Shown: positions 7,207 through 16,499, counted from the first letter of the stretch. The stretch is 32,118 bases of DNA from CAZEJK01 sp964512045 (GCA_964512045.1 CAZEJK010000034.1:1-32118), one strand, 5' to 3'. Numbers and translations: made by a program. The notes: a model not told the origin generated them from the letters alone.

Positions 7207-8544
7207 ATGCGACAGAGGGTCACAACTGCGGCGATCATCCTGGGCGTGGTACTGGGCGTTGGTGCCAGCGCAGCACCGGGAACCGGCGAAGAGCTGCCGA
7301 CGCTGACCGAGCTGGCACGCTCGGCCCTTGCCACCCACGAGGACGTGGCCCGGGCTTCGAGCGAGCTCCGACGCGCGGATGCCAACATCCGCCTGGCGCG
7401 CTCGGCGCTGTTGCCGCGGCTCGAGCTGAACGGGAGCACCACGTGGTACGGCGACGCGGCGACGCTTGACCTGGCGCCGGGCGAGTCGTTCGAGCTGCGC
7501 CCCACGAACGACTGGAACTGGTCGGCGGATCTCACCCAGACACTGTTCTACGGGCTCCGGGACTGGCGCGCGCGGGACGTTGCTCGGCTCCAGCGCGACG
7601 CGGCTCGCCTCGAGCGCGCCACCGCCCAGGCGAACCTCGTGCTCGAGGTGGCAGCCGCTGCGTTGCAGGCTGTCTCGGCCGGCCAACGCGTTGAGGTGGC
7701 CCGGACGACGTTGGAGCAGGTTGCCGGTCAGCTGGATGTAGCGCAGCGGAGGTTCGAGGTGGGCGAGGTGGCGATTGCCGACGTCAGCCGCTGGCGGGCC
7801 CAGCACGCTGCAGCGCGCCAGGCGTTGATTGCCACCGAGGGCTCGGCCGAGCTGGCGTTGCGCCGTCTGGAGCGTCTTGCTGGATTGGAGGTTGAGGGGG
7901 TGGCGCGCGTTGGTCCGGTGCCGGCGCCGACCGGCCCGGAACGCGAGCTCGTGGCTACCGCTCTGGACACGCGCCTGGAGATGGCGACGTTGCGTCATCA
8001 GATCGAGGCGAGCGGGCTGATGGTCAAGATCGAGGGCGGCGCGCTGCTGCCCGTGCTGGATGCCCACGTGCAGTACTTCCGCCAGAAGGCGACGTTCCCC
8101 GACTCGGACTGGACGTCGCTGGCCTTGACCCTCAACGTACCCGTCTACGACGGCGGCTTGGCCCGCTCGCGAGTTGCCCAGGCGAAGGAGGATCTGTACC
8201 AGATCCGGCTGCTCGTGCGTGAGGTGGAGAAGTCGATCGCCGATCAGGTGGAGGCCGCCGCCATCGGCCTACGCTCGGCGGAGGCATCGGTCGCGGCGGC
8301 CGAGGAGCGGCGGACCGCAGCGCGCGAGGCCCACCGTCAGATCGAGCGCGCGTACCGGGTCGGAGAGGCTTCCGCCACCGATCTTCTGGCCGCAACGACC
8401 GAGCTGACAGATGCTTCCAATGCCGCTGTGATCGCCCGGGCCGAGCGTGAGTATCAGGCGATCGCGCTGCGCCACGCCGTGGGGCTGTCGCCGCTTCCCG
8501 ATCTGGAGCTGAACACGAACCTGCCGACAACGGATGAGGAGTGA
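7207..8544 (+). CDS. TolC-family outer-membrane efflux channel
   Basis: The 445-residue protein has a signal peptide (about 1-22, ending near GASAA) and two long helical repeats typical of outer-membrane efflux proteins. Examples are LARSALATHEDVARASSELRR, repeated near residue 300 as a second coiled-coil block. Such proteins form a trimeric barrel and periplasmic tunnel that receives substrates from an RND pump and its adaptor. A good GGAGGGAG ribosome-binding site precedes the ATG at 7207. The stop codon is 3 bp from the next start, so translation with the adaptor gene is tightly linked. The substrate range is unknown. Confidence 0.92.
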   Translation: MRQRVTTAAIILGVVLGVGASAAPGTGEELPTLTELARSALATHEDVARASSELRRADANIRLARSALLPRLELNGSTTWYGDAATLDLAPGESFELRPTNDWNWSADLTQTLFYGLRDWRARDVARLQRDAARLERATAQANLVLEVAAAALQAVSAGQRVEVARTTLEQVAGQLDVAQRRFEVGEVAIADVSRWRAQHAAARQALIATEGSAELALRRLERLAGLEVEGVARVGPVPAPTGPERELVATALDTRLEMATLRHQIEASGLMVKIEGGALLPVLDAHVQYFRQKATFPDSDWTSLALTLNVPVYDGGLARSRVAQAKEDLYQIRLLVREVEKSIADQVEAAAIGLRSAEASVAAAEERRTAAREAHRQIERAYRVGEASATDLLAATTELTDASNAAVIARAEREYQAIALRHAVGLSPLPDLELNTNLPTTDEE

Positions 8545-8547
8545 CCC

Positions 8548-9639
8548 GTGAAACGACGTGCGATCTTTCAGCTGATTCTACTGAGCGGTGTTGGTCTGGC
8601 GTCGGTGGCGTGCCATCCGTCCGACGCCGGTGAGCTGGAGGTTGAAAGGGCCCGGAAAGAGGCCCAGCTCGAGCCCCGGTCAGTGCGTCTCACCACCGCG
8701 GAGGTCCGCGAGGAACGTCCTGCGATCGAGCTTGTGGCCGAGGTGCGGGCGTTCGATGAGGTCACCGTGGCCAGCCAGGTGGCTGGAGCGGTCGAGGAGG
8801 TCCTCGTCGAGGTCGGGGATGTCGTTCGCACGGGCGACCCGCTGGTGCGGATCGATCAGGATGCGTTCCGGTTGCGACGGGATCAGGCCGCGGCGCAGCT
8901 GGCCGCGGCGAAGGCCGAGGCCAAGCTGGCGGCGCGTGAGCTCGAACGCAAGCGCGATCTGGTGTCGGACAGGACGATCCCGCAGGCGACGTTCGACCAG
9001 GCACAGGCCAGCTACGAGCTCGCGACGGCGAACGTCGAGGCAGCCGCGGCGGCTCTGGCCCTCGCCGAGCGCGACGACACCCTATCGATGGTGCGCGCCC
9101 CCGCCGATGGTGCGGTGACGGCGCGTCATGCGGTGGGCGGCCAGTGGGTCGATGTCGGCGTGGGGGTCGTCGACCTGGCGCTCGGCGAGAAGGTGAAGGT
9201 CGCGGCAGAGCTCCCAGCCCATTGGGCTCCGCGGCTGGGTGGCCTGGACGGGTTCACATTTTGGATCCGGGGCGACTCGAAGCAGCGGTCTGCTGATCTG
9301 TACAGCGTGGACCCGATCGTGAGCGCCTCGAGCCGGTCGTTCGAGGTGGTGGGAACCGCCCCTGCGAGCCCCGACGTGCGCCCAGGGATGTTTGCCACGG
9401 CTCGTCTCGAGTCGCCGGAAGCCGTCACCAGCCTCTGGCTGCCGTCCACGGCGGTGCAGACGTCCGATATGCCGAAGGTCTTCGAGGTGGTCGACGGACG
9501 GATCGCGGAGATCGGCGTGCAGACTGGCCGCCGCGATGACGGCTCGATCGAGATCGTCTCGGGTCTCGCGGCGGACCAGGAGGTGGTTGCGAACGTCTCC
9601 GGCCTGGCTCGGGGTCTCCCGGTGACAGTGATGGAGTGA
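8548..9639 (+). CDS. RND efflux membrane-fusion protein (periplasmic adaptor), probable lipoprotein
   Basis: This 363-residue protein is an HlyD/AcrA-type adaptor linking the inner-membrane pump to the TolC channel. The N-terminal signal ends LASVAC, so Cys22 may be lipidated, although the -3 residue is not the usual Leu. A biotinyl/lipoyl-like half motif (VASQVAGAVEEVLVEVGDVVRTGDPLVRID), an alpha-hairpin (about 110-180) and the returning lipoyl half (MVRAPADGAVTARHAVGGQWV) are all visible. Beta-barrel and membrane-proximal domains follow. The start is GTG at 8548 with GAGGAG just upstream, overlapping the end of tolC. Unlike the tight junction with tolC, the gap to the pump gene is 103 bp and rich in hairpins. 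Confidence 0.92.
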   Translation: MKRRAIFQLILLSGVGLASVACHPSDAGELEVERARKEAQLEPRSVRLTTAEVREERPAIELVAEVRAFDEVTVASQVAGAVEEVLVEVGDVVRTGDPLVRIDQDAFRLRRDQAAAQLAAAKAEAKLAARELERKRDLVSDRTIPQATFDQAQASYELATANVEAAAAALALAERDDTLSMVRAPADGAVTARHAVGGQWVDVGVGVVDLALGEKVKVAAELPAHWAPRLGGLDGFTFWIRGDSKQRSADLYSVDPIVSASSRSFEVVGTAPASPDVRPGMFATARLESPEAVTSLWLPSTAVQTSDMPKVFEVVDGRIAEIGVQTGRRDDGSIEIVSGLAADQEVVANVSGLARGLPVTVME

Positions 9640-9728
9640 GCACTCCTTTCATGTGAGAGGGAGTGTGTGGCTGTGCCCACTCGGAGTCGTGGGTGTGTGG
9701 CGTGACATTGCCTCGGATGCGCCGAGGC
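9633..9728 (+). promoter_or_regulatory. Three consecutive hairpins between adaptor and pump genes
   Basis: Three inverted repeats lie in a row. GGAGTG-AG-CACTCC (9633-9646) covers the adaptor stop codon. CCCAC (9676-9680) pairs with GTGGG (9689-9693). GCCTCGG-atgcg-CCGAGGC (9710-9728) is a perfect 7-bp stem ending 14 nt before the pump start, next to its GGGGAGAG ribosome-binding site. They may adjust mRNA stability or pump translation relative to the upstream genes. None has a T-run, so full termination is unlikely. Confidence 0.5.
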
Positions 9729-9742
9729 CTGGGGAGAGACCG

Positions 9743-12700
9743 ATGAACCTGTACGAAGTTGCGATCCGGCGTCCGGTGTTCACCCTGATGCTGATGCTGG
9801 CCTTGGTCGTGTTCGGCGTCCTCGGCTACATGAACCTGCCGATCAACCTGCTGCCGTCGATCGATGTGCCCGTGGTGACGGTGACCACGGTGCTGCCGGG
9901 CGCGTCGCCGGAGGTGATGGAGTCGGACGTCACCGACGAGATCGAGTCCGCGGTCAACACCATCGAGGGGATCGAGCAGCTGGTGTCGTACTCGGCTCAG
10001 GGGATCTCGCAGGTGACCATTACCTTCTCCCTCGAGCGCGACATTGACATCGCAGCACAGGACGTCCGCGACAAGGTCTCTGGCGCTGTCGGCGAGCTGC
10101 CACTGGATGCCGAGCCCCCGATCGTGCAGAAGCTGGATATCAACTCCCAGCCGATGCTATGGATGGCGCTGGCGGGCCTCGATCAGCGTTCGTTGTCCGA
10201 TTACGCCGAGAAGGTTCTGAAGCCGAGGATCCAGTCCGTGCCGGGCGTCGGCAACGTTTTCCTGGCCGGGTTCCGCGAGCGGATGGTCCGGATCTGGATC
10301 GACGGCGAGCGTCTCGCAGCCCACGAGCTGGCGGTGGATGACGTGATCGCGGCGCTTCAGCGGGAGAACCTGGAGCTGCCAGGAGGCTACATCGAGGGCG
10401 AGCGGACCGAGCTGGCCGTGCGCAACATGGGGCTGTTCGACTCCATCGAGGAGTTCAACGAGATGATCGTCGCGGTCCGGAACGGCCGCCCGATCCGGCT
10501 CGAGGACGTCGGGTTTGCCCAGGACGGTGTCGCGGACGAGCGTGGCCTGGGTCGGTTCAACCTGCAGCCGGCGCTCGGCATCGGTGTGGCGCCGCGATCC
10601 GGAGCGAACCTGGTGGACGTGAACACCGCGGCGATCATGCGCATGGAGGAGCTGGCTGAGGAGTTTCCCGAGGGCCTGTCGTGGGCGATCGCGTTCAATG
10701 GCGCCGAGTTCGTGGAGCAGTCGATCCGCAACGTCCAGGTCGATATCGTCTACGGCGCGGCACTGGCTATCATCGTGGTGTTCGCCTTCCTGCGGTCGTG
10801 GCGCTCCACGTTTATCGTCTCGCTGGCGATCCCGACGTCGCTGATCGCGACCTTCGGCTTCATGGAGCTGTTCGGTTTCTCGTTAAACAACATGACGACC
10901 CTCGCGCTGGCGCTGTCGGTGGGGGTGGTCATCGACGACGCGATCGTGGTGCTGGAGAACATCTTCCGTCACCAGGAGGAGGGCGAGCATCCGTTCGAAG
11001 CGGCCCGTGCAGGCACCAGGGAGATCGGTCTCGCCGCGGTGGCGGCGACCCTGGCGATTGCCGCAGTGTTCCTGCCGGTGGCGTACATGAAGGGGATGAT
11101 CGGCCGCTTCCTGTTCGAGTTCGGCGTGTCGGTGTCGGTGGCGATCCTGGTGTCGCTGTTCGTCGCACTGACCCTGACCCCGATGCTCTGCTCGCGGATG
11201 CTTCGGATCAAGCCGAAACGGGGTGCGCTGTACCAGCTCCTGGAGCGGGGCTTCATCGGTCTCGAGCGGGCGTATGCGCGGTCGCTGGACGTCGTGCTGC
11301 GCCACAAGATCGCGACCCTCCTGGTGGCGACCGCAGCTCTCCTGGCGGTGGTCGTCGTGCTCGGACCGGCGATCGGTGCGGAGTTCGCGCCGGCTGAGGA
11401 CATGTCGCTGTTCATGGTGCAGGTGGAGGCGCCGGTTGGGATCTCGCTGGAGGCGATGGACCGCACCATGCAAGAGGTCGAGCGGATCGTTCTGCGCCAA
11501 CCGGAGGTCCGCTCGGGTTTCATGGCGATCGATATGGAGGAGCGCGGCCAGGTGAACTCTGGCGTGATGTTCTGCAGGATGTTCAAGCCGCATCAGCGTG
11601 AGGCGAGTCAGGGCGAGGTCGTGCAGCGACTGCGCCGGGAGCTGGCCGTGGTGGACAGCGCCCAGGCACGGGTGATCGAGTTCTCCTTCTACCAGGTGAG
11701 CTCCGAGGGCGCGGACTTCGATATCGCCTACGCGCTCACTGGACCGGACCTGGACGAGCTGGATCGGATCAGTCGGCGGCTGGCAGAGCGTCTTGCAGAC
11801 CTGGACGGCTTCGTGGATGTGGACACCAACCTCGACCTGGAGCAGCCGCAGCTGTTCGTGACCGTGGATCGGGAGCGGACTCACGATCTCGGGCTCGACA
11901 CCGCGACGGTGTTCAACACCGTGTATGCGCTCATCGCCGGCCGTGAGGTGAGCTCGTTCACCACCGACGGCAAACGTTACGACGTACGGATGAAGGTGGT
12001 GCCGAGCCAGGCCCGGTCGGCGGACGATATCGGCGCGTTGATGGTGCGTTCGCCGGCAACCGGTGAGATGGTGCGGCTCGACTCGGTGGTGGAGGTCGAC
12101 CACGGTGTGGGTCCGATCAACATCAACCGCACCGACCGCCAGCGGTCAGTGCTGCTCACGGCGAACCTGGAGGGACGGCCACTGAACGAGGCGGTAGAGA
12201 CCGTCGACCAGATCCTCGCCGAGGAGCTGCCGGCGGGCTACCAGGCGACGGTTTCCGGCCAGGCGGAGGAGTTCGCCGAGTCGTTTCAGAGCCTGACGTT
12301 TGCCCTGGCACTGGCCGTGCTCATCGTGTACATGCTTCTGGCCAGCCAGTTCGACTCGATGATCCATCCGTTCACCATCATGTTCGCCCTGCCGCCGGCG
12401 GCGGTTGGCGCGTTGATCGGGCTCTGGATTACCGGCAACACGCTGAACATCATGTCGGTGATCGGCATCATCCTGCTGTTCGGGCTGGTGACCAAGAACT
12501 CGATCCTGCTGGTGGACCTGACCATCCAGCGGCAGGCCAAGGGGCTCGATCGCGAGGACGCGCTGCGCGAGGCGTGCCCGATCCGTCTCCGGCCGATTCT
12601 GATGACCGCCGTGTCGATGATCTTCGGCGTGCTGCCGGTGGCCCTCGGTCTCGGCGAGGGCGGCGAGGCGCGGGCGCCGATGGGGATCGCAACCGCGTTC

Positions 12701-12835
12701 GGGATGACATCGTCGACACTGTTGACCCTGTACATCGTCCCGTGTGTGTATGCGTATACCGACCGGGTTGCCCAATGGCTCCGCGGAGGGCGTCGCAAGC
12801 GGTCGCGGTTCGAGCTCGCCGCCGAGACGGAGTGA
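9743..12835 (+). CDS. RND-family (HAE1-type) inner-membrane efflux pump
   Basis: This 1030-residue pump is of AcrB-like length. It begins MNLYEVAIRRPVFTLMLMLALVVFG (first membrane helix), followed by a large periplasmic porter domain. A block of five membrane helices comes next with the proton-relay pair Asp398-Asp399 in SVGVVIDDAIVVLENIFRH. A second porter domain and the final helix block with GLVTKNSILLVDL complete it. Such pumps exchange protons for drugs, dyes, detergents or similar compounds. The open frame reaches back to 9653. I chose the ATG at 9743 because it has GGGGAGAG upstream and matches the usual N-terminus. It is the last gene of the tetR operon. Its substrate is unknown. Confidence 0.95.
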   Translation: MNLYEVAIRRPVFTLMLMLALVVFGVLGYMNLPINLLPSIDVPVVTVTTVLPGASPEVMESDVTDEIESAVNTIEGIEQLVSYSAQGISQVTITFSLERDIDIAAQDVRDKVSGAVGELPLDAEPPIVQKLDINSQPMLWMALAGLDQRSLSDYAEKVLKPRIQSVPGVGNVFLAGFRERMVRIWIDGERLAAHELAVDDVIAALQRENLELPGGYIEGERTELAVRNMGLFDSIEEFNEMIVAVRNGRPIRLEDVGFAQDGVADERGLGRFNLQPALGIGVAPRSGANLVDVNTAAIMRMEELAEEFPEGLSWAIAFNGAEFVEQSIRNVQVDIVYGAALAIIVVFAFLRSWRSTFIVSLAIPTSLIATFGFMELFGFSLNNMTTLALALSVGVVIDDAIVVLENIFRHQEEGEHPFEAARAGTREIGLAAVAATLAIAAVFLPVAYMKGMIGRFLFEFGVSVSVAILVSLFVALTLTPMLCSRMLRIKPKRGALYQLLERGFIGLERAYARSLDVVLRHKIATLLVATAALLAVVVVLGPAIGAEFAPAEDMSLFMVQVEAPVGISLEAMDRTMQEVERIVLRQPEVRSGFMAIDMEERGQVNSGVMFCRMFKPHQREASQGEVVQRLRRELAVVDSAQARVIEFSFYQVSSEGADFDIAYALTGPDLDELDRISRRLAERLADLDGFVDVDTNLDLEQPQLFVTVDRERTHDLGLDTATVFNTVYALIAGREVSSFTTDGKRYDVRMKVVPSQARSADDIGALMVRSPATGEMVRLDSVVEVDHGVGPININRTDRQRSVLLTANLEGRPLNEAVETVDQILAEELPAGYQATVSGQAEEFAESFQSLTFALALAVLIVYMLLASQFDSMIHPFTIMFALPPAAVGALIGLWITGNTLNIMSVIGIILLFGLVTKNSILLVDLTIQRQAKGLDREDALREACPIRLRPILMTAVSMIFGVLPVALGLGEGGEARAPMGIATAFGMTSSTLLTLYIVPCVYAYTDRVAQWLRGGRRKRSRFELAAETE

Positions 12836-13056
12836 CCAGGCGCTGCGGTGGCAGCCGCCCGCGGCACGGCGAAGCACATCACTTTCCGGAGAAGTCCGAC
12901 TCACGAAGCGTGTCTCGAGCACCGAAGCAGACCCGGCTCGGGCGCTGGCTCCGGTCGCCGGTCCCGGGCGTTGCGAGCCCCGACAGTCGAGCGTTCGGAA
13001 TCGCGGGATCTCTGTTGCCGTTGCGTTGAGTCGAGATGCGTTGTAGGGAGGGATCG
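12836..13056. other. Intergenic region after the efflux operon
   Basis: This 221-bp gap has a GCTGC-ggtg-GCAGC hairpin (12842-12855) directly after the pump stop codon. It could be a weak terminator without a T-run. The rest is GC-rich. I found no recognisable gene or convincing promoter for the peptidase downstream. Confidence 0.35.
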
Positions 13057-15162
13057 ATGAGAGCACTTCGTGGTGTGATGTTCGTTGGCATGCTTGTGCT
13101 GACCGCGACGGTGGCGATGGCCAGCGGCGGGATGACTCCGTACCAGGTGTCACAGCTGCAATCGGTGATTGATGCCGAGGTATCGCCAGATGGTACGCGG
13201 GTGGCGGTGGTGCGCGAGGTCCCACGGACTCTGTTCGAGGACGAGGACGGCTCGGCGTGGCGCGAGCTGTGGGTGGCGTCTGCCGGCGGCAACGTCCAGC
13301 CGTTCATTTCCGGCGAGGTGTCGGTACGCGACGTGTCCTGGCGCCCCGATGGGTCAGCGATCACGTTTCGTGCGAAGCGGGCCGACGACGAGCACACCGC
13401 GCTGTACGAGATCCCGATCACTGGCGGTGAGGCGCGGCGGCTCGTGACGCTGGAGACGACCATCGCTGGGTACGCCTGGCATCCGAACGGCACCACGGTG
13501 GCGGTGATTGCCGAGGCGCCTGCGAGCAAGCGCTCGGATGAGCTCGAGGAGCACGGGTTCACTCAGAAGGTCTACGAGGAGGACTGGCGGCCTGTCCACG
13601 TGTGGCTGGTGGACGTCTCTCGCCGCAACAGCGAGCCGGAGCTGGTGGATCTGCCGGGCTCCGCGCACAACCTGGCGTTCTCGCCTGACGGCGCCCGTTT
13701 GGCCGTCGCGCTGGCGCCGACGCCCCTGGTGGACGACCGCTACATGCGGCAGCGGATCCATATCGTGGATGTTGCGGAGCGGACGGTGATCGGTGAGGTC
13801 GACCACGCCGGCAAGCTGGCCTCGCCGCTGGCGTGGAGCGACGACTCTGGCCGGCTGGCGTTCATCGCCGGGGTGGATCTCCACGACCCGTCCACAAGCT
13901 CGCTGTTCGTGGTGGATGCAGCGGGGGGGGCGCCGGTCAACTGGACGCCCGAGCTCGCCGGTGAGGTGGCCGACGTCGCCTGGCACGATGCCGAGACGGT
14001 CGCGATCCTGGCGGATGTCGGCGTTCGGACCGAGGTGTACACCCTCGAGGAGCCGGGCGAGCTGCAGCCGGTCGGCTGGATGGAGCGGGATCCGGTGTTC
14101 ACCGGAATGTCGCTTGCTGACGATGGCCGGACGGTGGCGCTCGTGGGCTCGACGCCGAGCCATCCTTCCGAGGCGTACCTGGCGCGGTTGGGCGACGGAG
14201 CCCCGCAGCGGTTGACCGACTCAAACCCCTGGCTGGCAGGCGTGGAGCTGGCGCCGCAGCGGGTGGTGCGTTGGCAGGCGCGCGATGGTCTGGAGCTGGA
14301 GGGGCTGCTCATCGAGCCACTGGATCATCAAGCGGGCACGCGTGCGCCGCTGGTCATGCTCGTCCATGGCGGCCCTGAGGCGCACCGGCGGCACGGCTGG
14401 CTGACCTCCTACAGCCGGCCGGCGCAGGTGCTTGCCGCGCGTGGCTTTGCGGTGTTCTACCCGAACTACCGCGGTTCCACAGGGCGCGGCGTGGAGCTCT
14501 CCAAGCTCGGCCAGAAGGACGCTGCCGGCGCCGAGTTCGATGATCTGGTCGATGGAGTCGATCATCTGATTGCATCAGGGTTGGTGGATCCGGACCGCGT
14601 CGGAGTCTCGGGGGGCTCTTACGGCGGGTATGCCACCGCCTGGCTTTCGACCCGCTACTCCGAGCGGTTTGCGGCGGGCGTGATGTTCGTCGGAATCTCG
14701 AACGTCATCTCCAAGACCTTCACCACCGACATCCCCGAGGAAGAGTACCTGGTGCACGCGCTCGAGCGTCCGTGGGACGACTGGCAGGGCTACCTCGAGC
14801 GGAGCCCGATCTACTGGTCTGGGCAGGGCTCAACGCCGCTACTCATTCTTCATGGCGAGGCGGATCCGCGCGTGAGCGTGACCCAGTCCGAAGAGATGTA
14901 CCGGGCCCTCAAGATCCACGGGAACACTCCAGTGCGGCTTGTCCTGTACCCGGGTGAGGGTCACGGCAACCGGCGCGCCGCCTCCCGTTACGATCTGATG
15001 CTCCGCCTCCTGCGTTGGATGGAGCACTACCTGGTGCCAACGGACGAGGGCGAGGAGCGGGACACGATGCCGGGCTATGAGCTCGAGTACCGCGGCGAAG
15101 GGACGGGGTTCCCAGCCGACGAGGGTGCGACGGTGACCGGCGGTGTCGCGCCGACCCGGTAG
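13057..15162 (+). CDS. Secreted S9-family (prolyl oligopeptidase/acylaminoacyl) peptidase
   Basis: The 701-residue serine peptidase has a signal peptide (about 1-24), an N-terminal beta-propeller of WD40-like/TolB-like repeats (SPDGTRVAVV, RPDGSAITF, SPDGARLAVAL), and a C-terminal alpha/beta-hydrolase domain (about 430-670). The catalytic triad is clear: Ser521 in GVSGGSYGGY, Asp603 in HGEADPRV and His636 in GEGHGNR. The family cleaves short peptides, often after proline or releasing dipeptides or acylated residues. The open frame extends to 13036. I chose the ATG at 13057 because AGGGAGGG lies just upstream and a signal peptide follows at once. The next gene starts inside its last 20 bp. Confidence 0.92.
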   Translation: MRALRGVMFVGMLVLTATVAMASGGMTPYQVSQLQSVIDAEVSPDGTRVAVVREVPRTLFEDEDGSAWRELWVASAGGNVQPFISGEVSVRDVSWRPDGSAITFRAKRADDEHTALYEIPITGGEARRLVTLETTIAGYAWHPNGTTVAVIAEAPASKRSDELEEHGFTQKVYEEDWRPVHVWLVDVSRRNSEPELVDLPGSAHNLAFSPDGARLAVALAPTPLVDDRYMRQRIHIVDVAERTVIGEVDHAGKLASPLAWSDDSGRLAFIAGVDLHDPSTSSLFVVDAAGGAPVNWTPELAGEVADVAWHDAETVAILADVGVRTEVYTLEEPGELQPVGWMERDPVFTGMSLADDGRTVALVGSTPSHPSEAYLARLGDGAPQRLTDSNPWLAGVELAPQRVVRWQARDGLELEGLLIEPLDHQAGTRAPLVMLVHGGPEAHRRHGWLTSYSRPAQVLAARGFAVFYPNYRGSTGRGVELSKLGQKDAAGAEFDDLVDGVDHLIASGLVDPDRVGVSGGSYGGYATAWLSTRYSERFAAGVMFVGISNVISKTFTTDIPEEEYLVHALERPWDDWQGYLERSPIYWSGQGSTPLLILHGEADPRVSVTQSEEMYRALKIHGNTPVRLVLYPGEGHGNRRAASRYDLMLRLLRWMEHYLVPTDEGEERDTMPGYELEYRGEGTGFPADEGATVTGGVAPTR

Positions 15163-15484
15163 CGTGGAAGCGCTGGGGGACCAGTCCATCCGCAAAACGG
15201 TTGCTGCCACCGGCGTGCAGCTCTTCCGTGCAGGGCGGTTTGACGAGGCACACGATGTGTTCGAGGGTCTTTGGAACGGGGCGGTCGCGTCCGACCGCCC
15301 CGTGTACCAGGCTCTGGTCCAGCTGGCTGCCGCTGGTGTGCACCTCGAGCGCGGTCGGCCGGCCCCTGCTCGGATCCTGCTACGCCGTGCACGCGAGAAG
15401 CTCGCGAGTGTCGGCGCTGTGGCCGAACGGCGCGACCTGCCGGTGGCGTGGATGGTCGAGGCGATCGTCGTTCGCCTCCGGTGA
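15143..15484 (+). CDS. DUF309-family small helical protein
   Basis: The 113-residue product matches the DUF309 pattern: TGVQLFRAGRFDEAHDVFEGLWN followed by YQALVQLAAAGVHLERGRPAPARILLRRAREKL. The family is an all-helical fold of unknown function with a conserved H-x-x-x-E-x-x-W-like core, here AHDVFEGLW. The start is uncertain. GTG at 15143 overlaps the end of the S9 peptidase gene, and an in-frame GTG at 15164 would give a protein 7 residues shorter; neither has a strong ribosome-binding site. Overlap suggests translational coupling with the peptidase, but a functional link is not known. Confidence 0.82.
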   Translation: MSRRPGSVEALGDQSIRKTVAATGVQLFRAGRFDEAHDVFEGLWNGAVASDRPVYQALVQLAAAGVHLERGRPAPARILLRRAREKLASVGAVAERRDLPVAWMVEAIVVRLR

Positions 15485-15565
15485 CCGCACCGTCCAGCGC
15501 GAGTAGAGCGCGGACGTTCCCTGCGCAGGTTTGAGGCCGCGGAAGGCTCCAATCACGTGCCCCCC

Positions 15566-15597
15566 TCCCGGCCCGGCTGACGGGGCGAGGGCCGGGA
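15566..15597. terminator. GC-rich hairpin downstream of the DUF309 gene
   Basis: TCCCGGCCC (15566-15574) and GGGCCGGGA (15589-15597) form a perfect 9-bp stem with a 14-nt loop, about 80 nt after the DUF309 stop and 87 nt before the ExeA-like gene. It could end the peptidase transcript, although no T-run follows. Its right arm is part of the sequence shared with 17351-17362. Confidence 0.4.
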
Positions 15598-15636
15598 CGC
15601 GCACCGGAGCCGGGCCTGCCACGGCGTAGCCGCGGC

Positions 15637-15669
15637 GGGTGGGTGGGGGCAAGCGAAGCCGGGTACAAT
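15637..15669 (+). promoter_or_regulatory. G-rich element and possible -10 box before the ExeA-like gene
   Basis: GGGTGGGTGGGGGC (15637-15650) is followed by TACAAT (15664-15669), a good -10 hexamer lying 14 nt before the ATG at 15684. A start at about 15676 would give an almost leaderless mRNA, consistent with the lack of a ribosome-binding site. There is no -35 match. The identical 14-mer precedes the SLC12-type transporter at 17406-17419. Confidence 0.4.
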
Positions 15670-15683
15670 GCAACACCGGGCAT

Positions 15684-16499
15684 ATGTACGAGGAGTTCTA
15701 CGGACTGACGGAGCCACCGTTCAACATCACCCCCGACCCGCGCTACCTGTTCTTCAGCCGGCGCCACCGGGAGGCGTACGAGCACGTGCTGTTCGGCATC
15801 TCCCAGCGCAAGGGGTTCATCCAGCTGACCGGAGAGGTCGGCGCGGGCAAGAGCACCGTCTGCCGTGCCGTGCTCGAGGCGCTGGACGAGCGAGTGGCGA
15901 CTGCGCTGATCCTCAACCCGATGATGACCGGGATCCAGCTGGTGCGCTCGATCCTGCACGAGCTGGGGCTCAATGCGCGCGGCAACGACCGGCTGCGTCT
16001 GGTGCAGCGGCTCAACGGCTTCCTCCTGGAGCGGGTGTCAGCGGGCGACGATGTCGTGCTGTTCATCGACGAGGCTCAGGACCTGTCCGGCGAGCTGCTC
16101 GAGGAGGTGCGACTCCTGTCCAACCTGGAGACGGACGATCGCAAGCTGCTGCAGATCGTACTGATCGGGCAGCCGGAGCTGCGGGAGCTGTTGGCGAGGC
16201 CGGCGCTGCGTCAGCTGCGTCAACGGATCACAGTACGCTACCATCTCGGTCCGATCGACCGCCGCGAGACGGAGGCATTCATCGGCCACCGCCTGCAGGT
16301 GGCGGGCGCCAACGGGCGACCGACCTTCTCTCGCTGGGCGTTGTGGGCGATCCACAACTACGCGCGTGGTGTGCCGAGGCTGATCAACGCCGTGTGCGAC
16401 AAGACGCTGCTGGCTGGCTACGTGGCCGGCGCCGACCATCTCGGCTGGAAGCACGTGCGCCGGGCGGTGGCGGACCTTCAGCAGGGAGGGGGCGGATGA
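15684..16499 (+). CDS. ExeA/GspA-like AAA ATPase
   Basis: The 271-residue protein begins MYEEFYGLTEPPFNITPDPRYLFFSRRHREA, the hallmark start of ExeA-like ATPases. It has Walker A TGEVGAGKST (49-58), Walker B VVLFIDEAQDL with Asp129-Glu130, and the sensor-like segment LIGQPELRELL. ExeA works with ExeB/GspB to help the type II secretion secretin assemble through the peptidoglycan. The peptidoglycan-binding C-terminal part of full ExeA is absent here, so this is the short ATPase-only form. The open frame extends to 15639, but the conserved N-terminus supports ATG 15684. It overlaps the gspB-like gene by 4 bp (ATGA). No other secretion genes are in the window. Confidence 0.87.
   Translation: MYEEFYGLTEPPFNITPDPRYLFFSRRHREAYEHVLFGISQRKGFIQLTGEVGAGKSTVCRAVLEALDERVATALILNPMMTGIQLVRSILHELGLNARGNDRLRLVQRLNGFLLERVSAGDDVVLFIDEAQDLSGELLEEVRLLSNLETDDRKLLQIVLIGQPELRELLARPALRQLRQRITVRYHLGPIDRRETEAFIGHRLQVAGANGRPTFSRWALWAIHNYARGVPRLINAVCDKTLLAGYVAGADHLGWKHVRRAVADLQQGGGG

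Noticed and set aside
10883..12103. Minus-strand open frame of 406 codons
   Set aside because: It mirrors the RND pump gene, and its His/Arg/Gln-rich translation is typical of antisense GC-rich shadow frames.
12951..12975. Possible further copy of the GC-rich repeat (CCGGTCCCGGGCG)
   Set aside because: Similarity covers only about 10 bp with a gap, which is expected by chance at this GC content.
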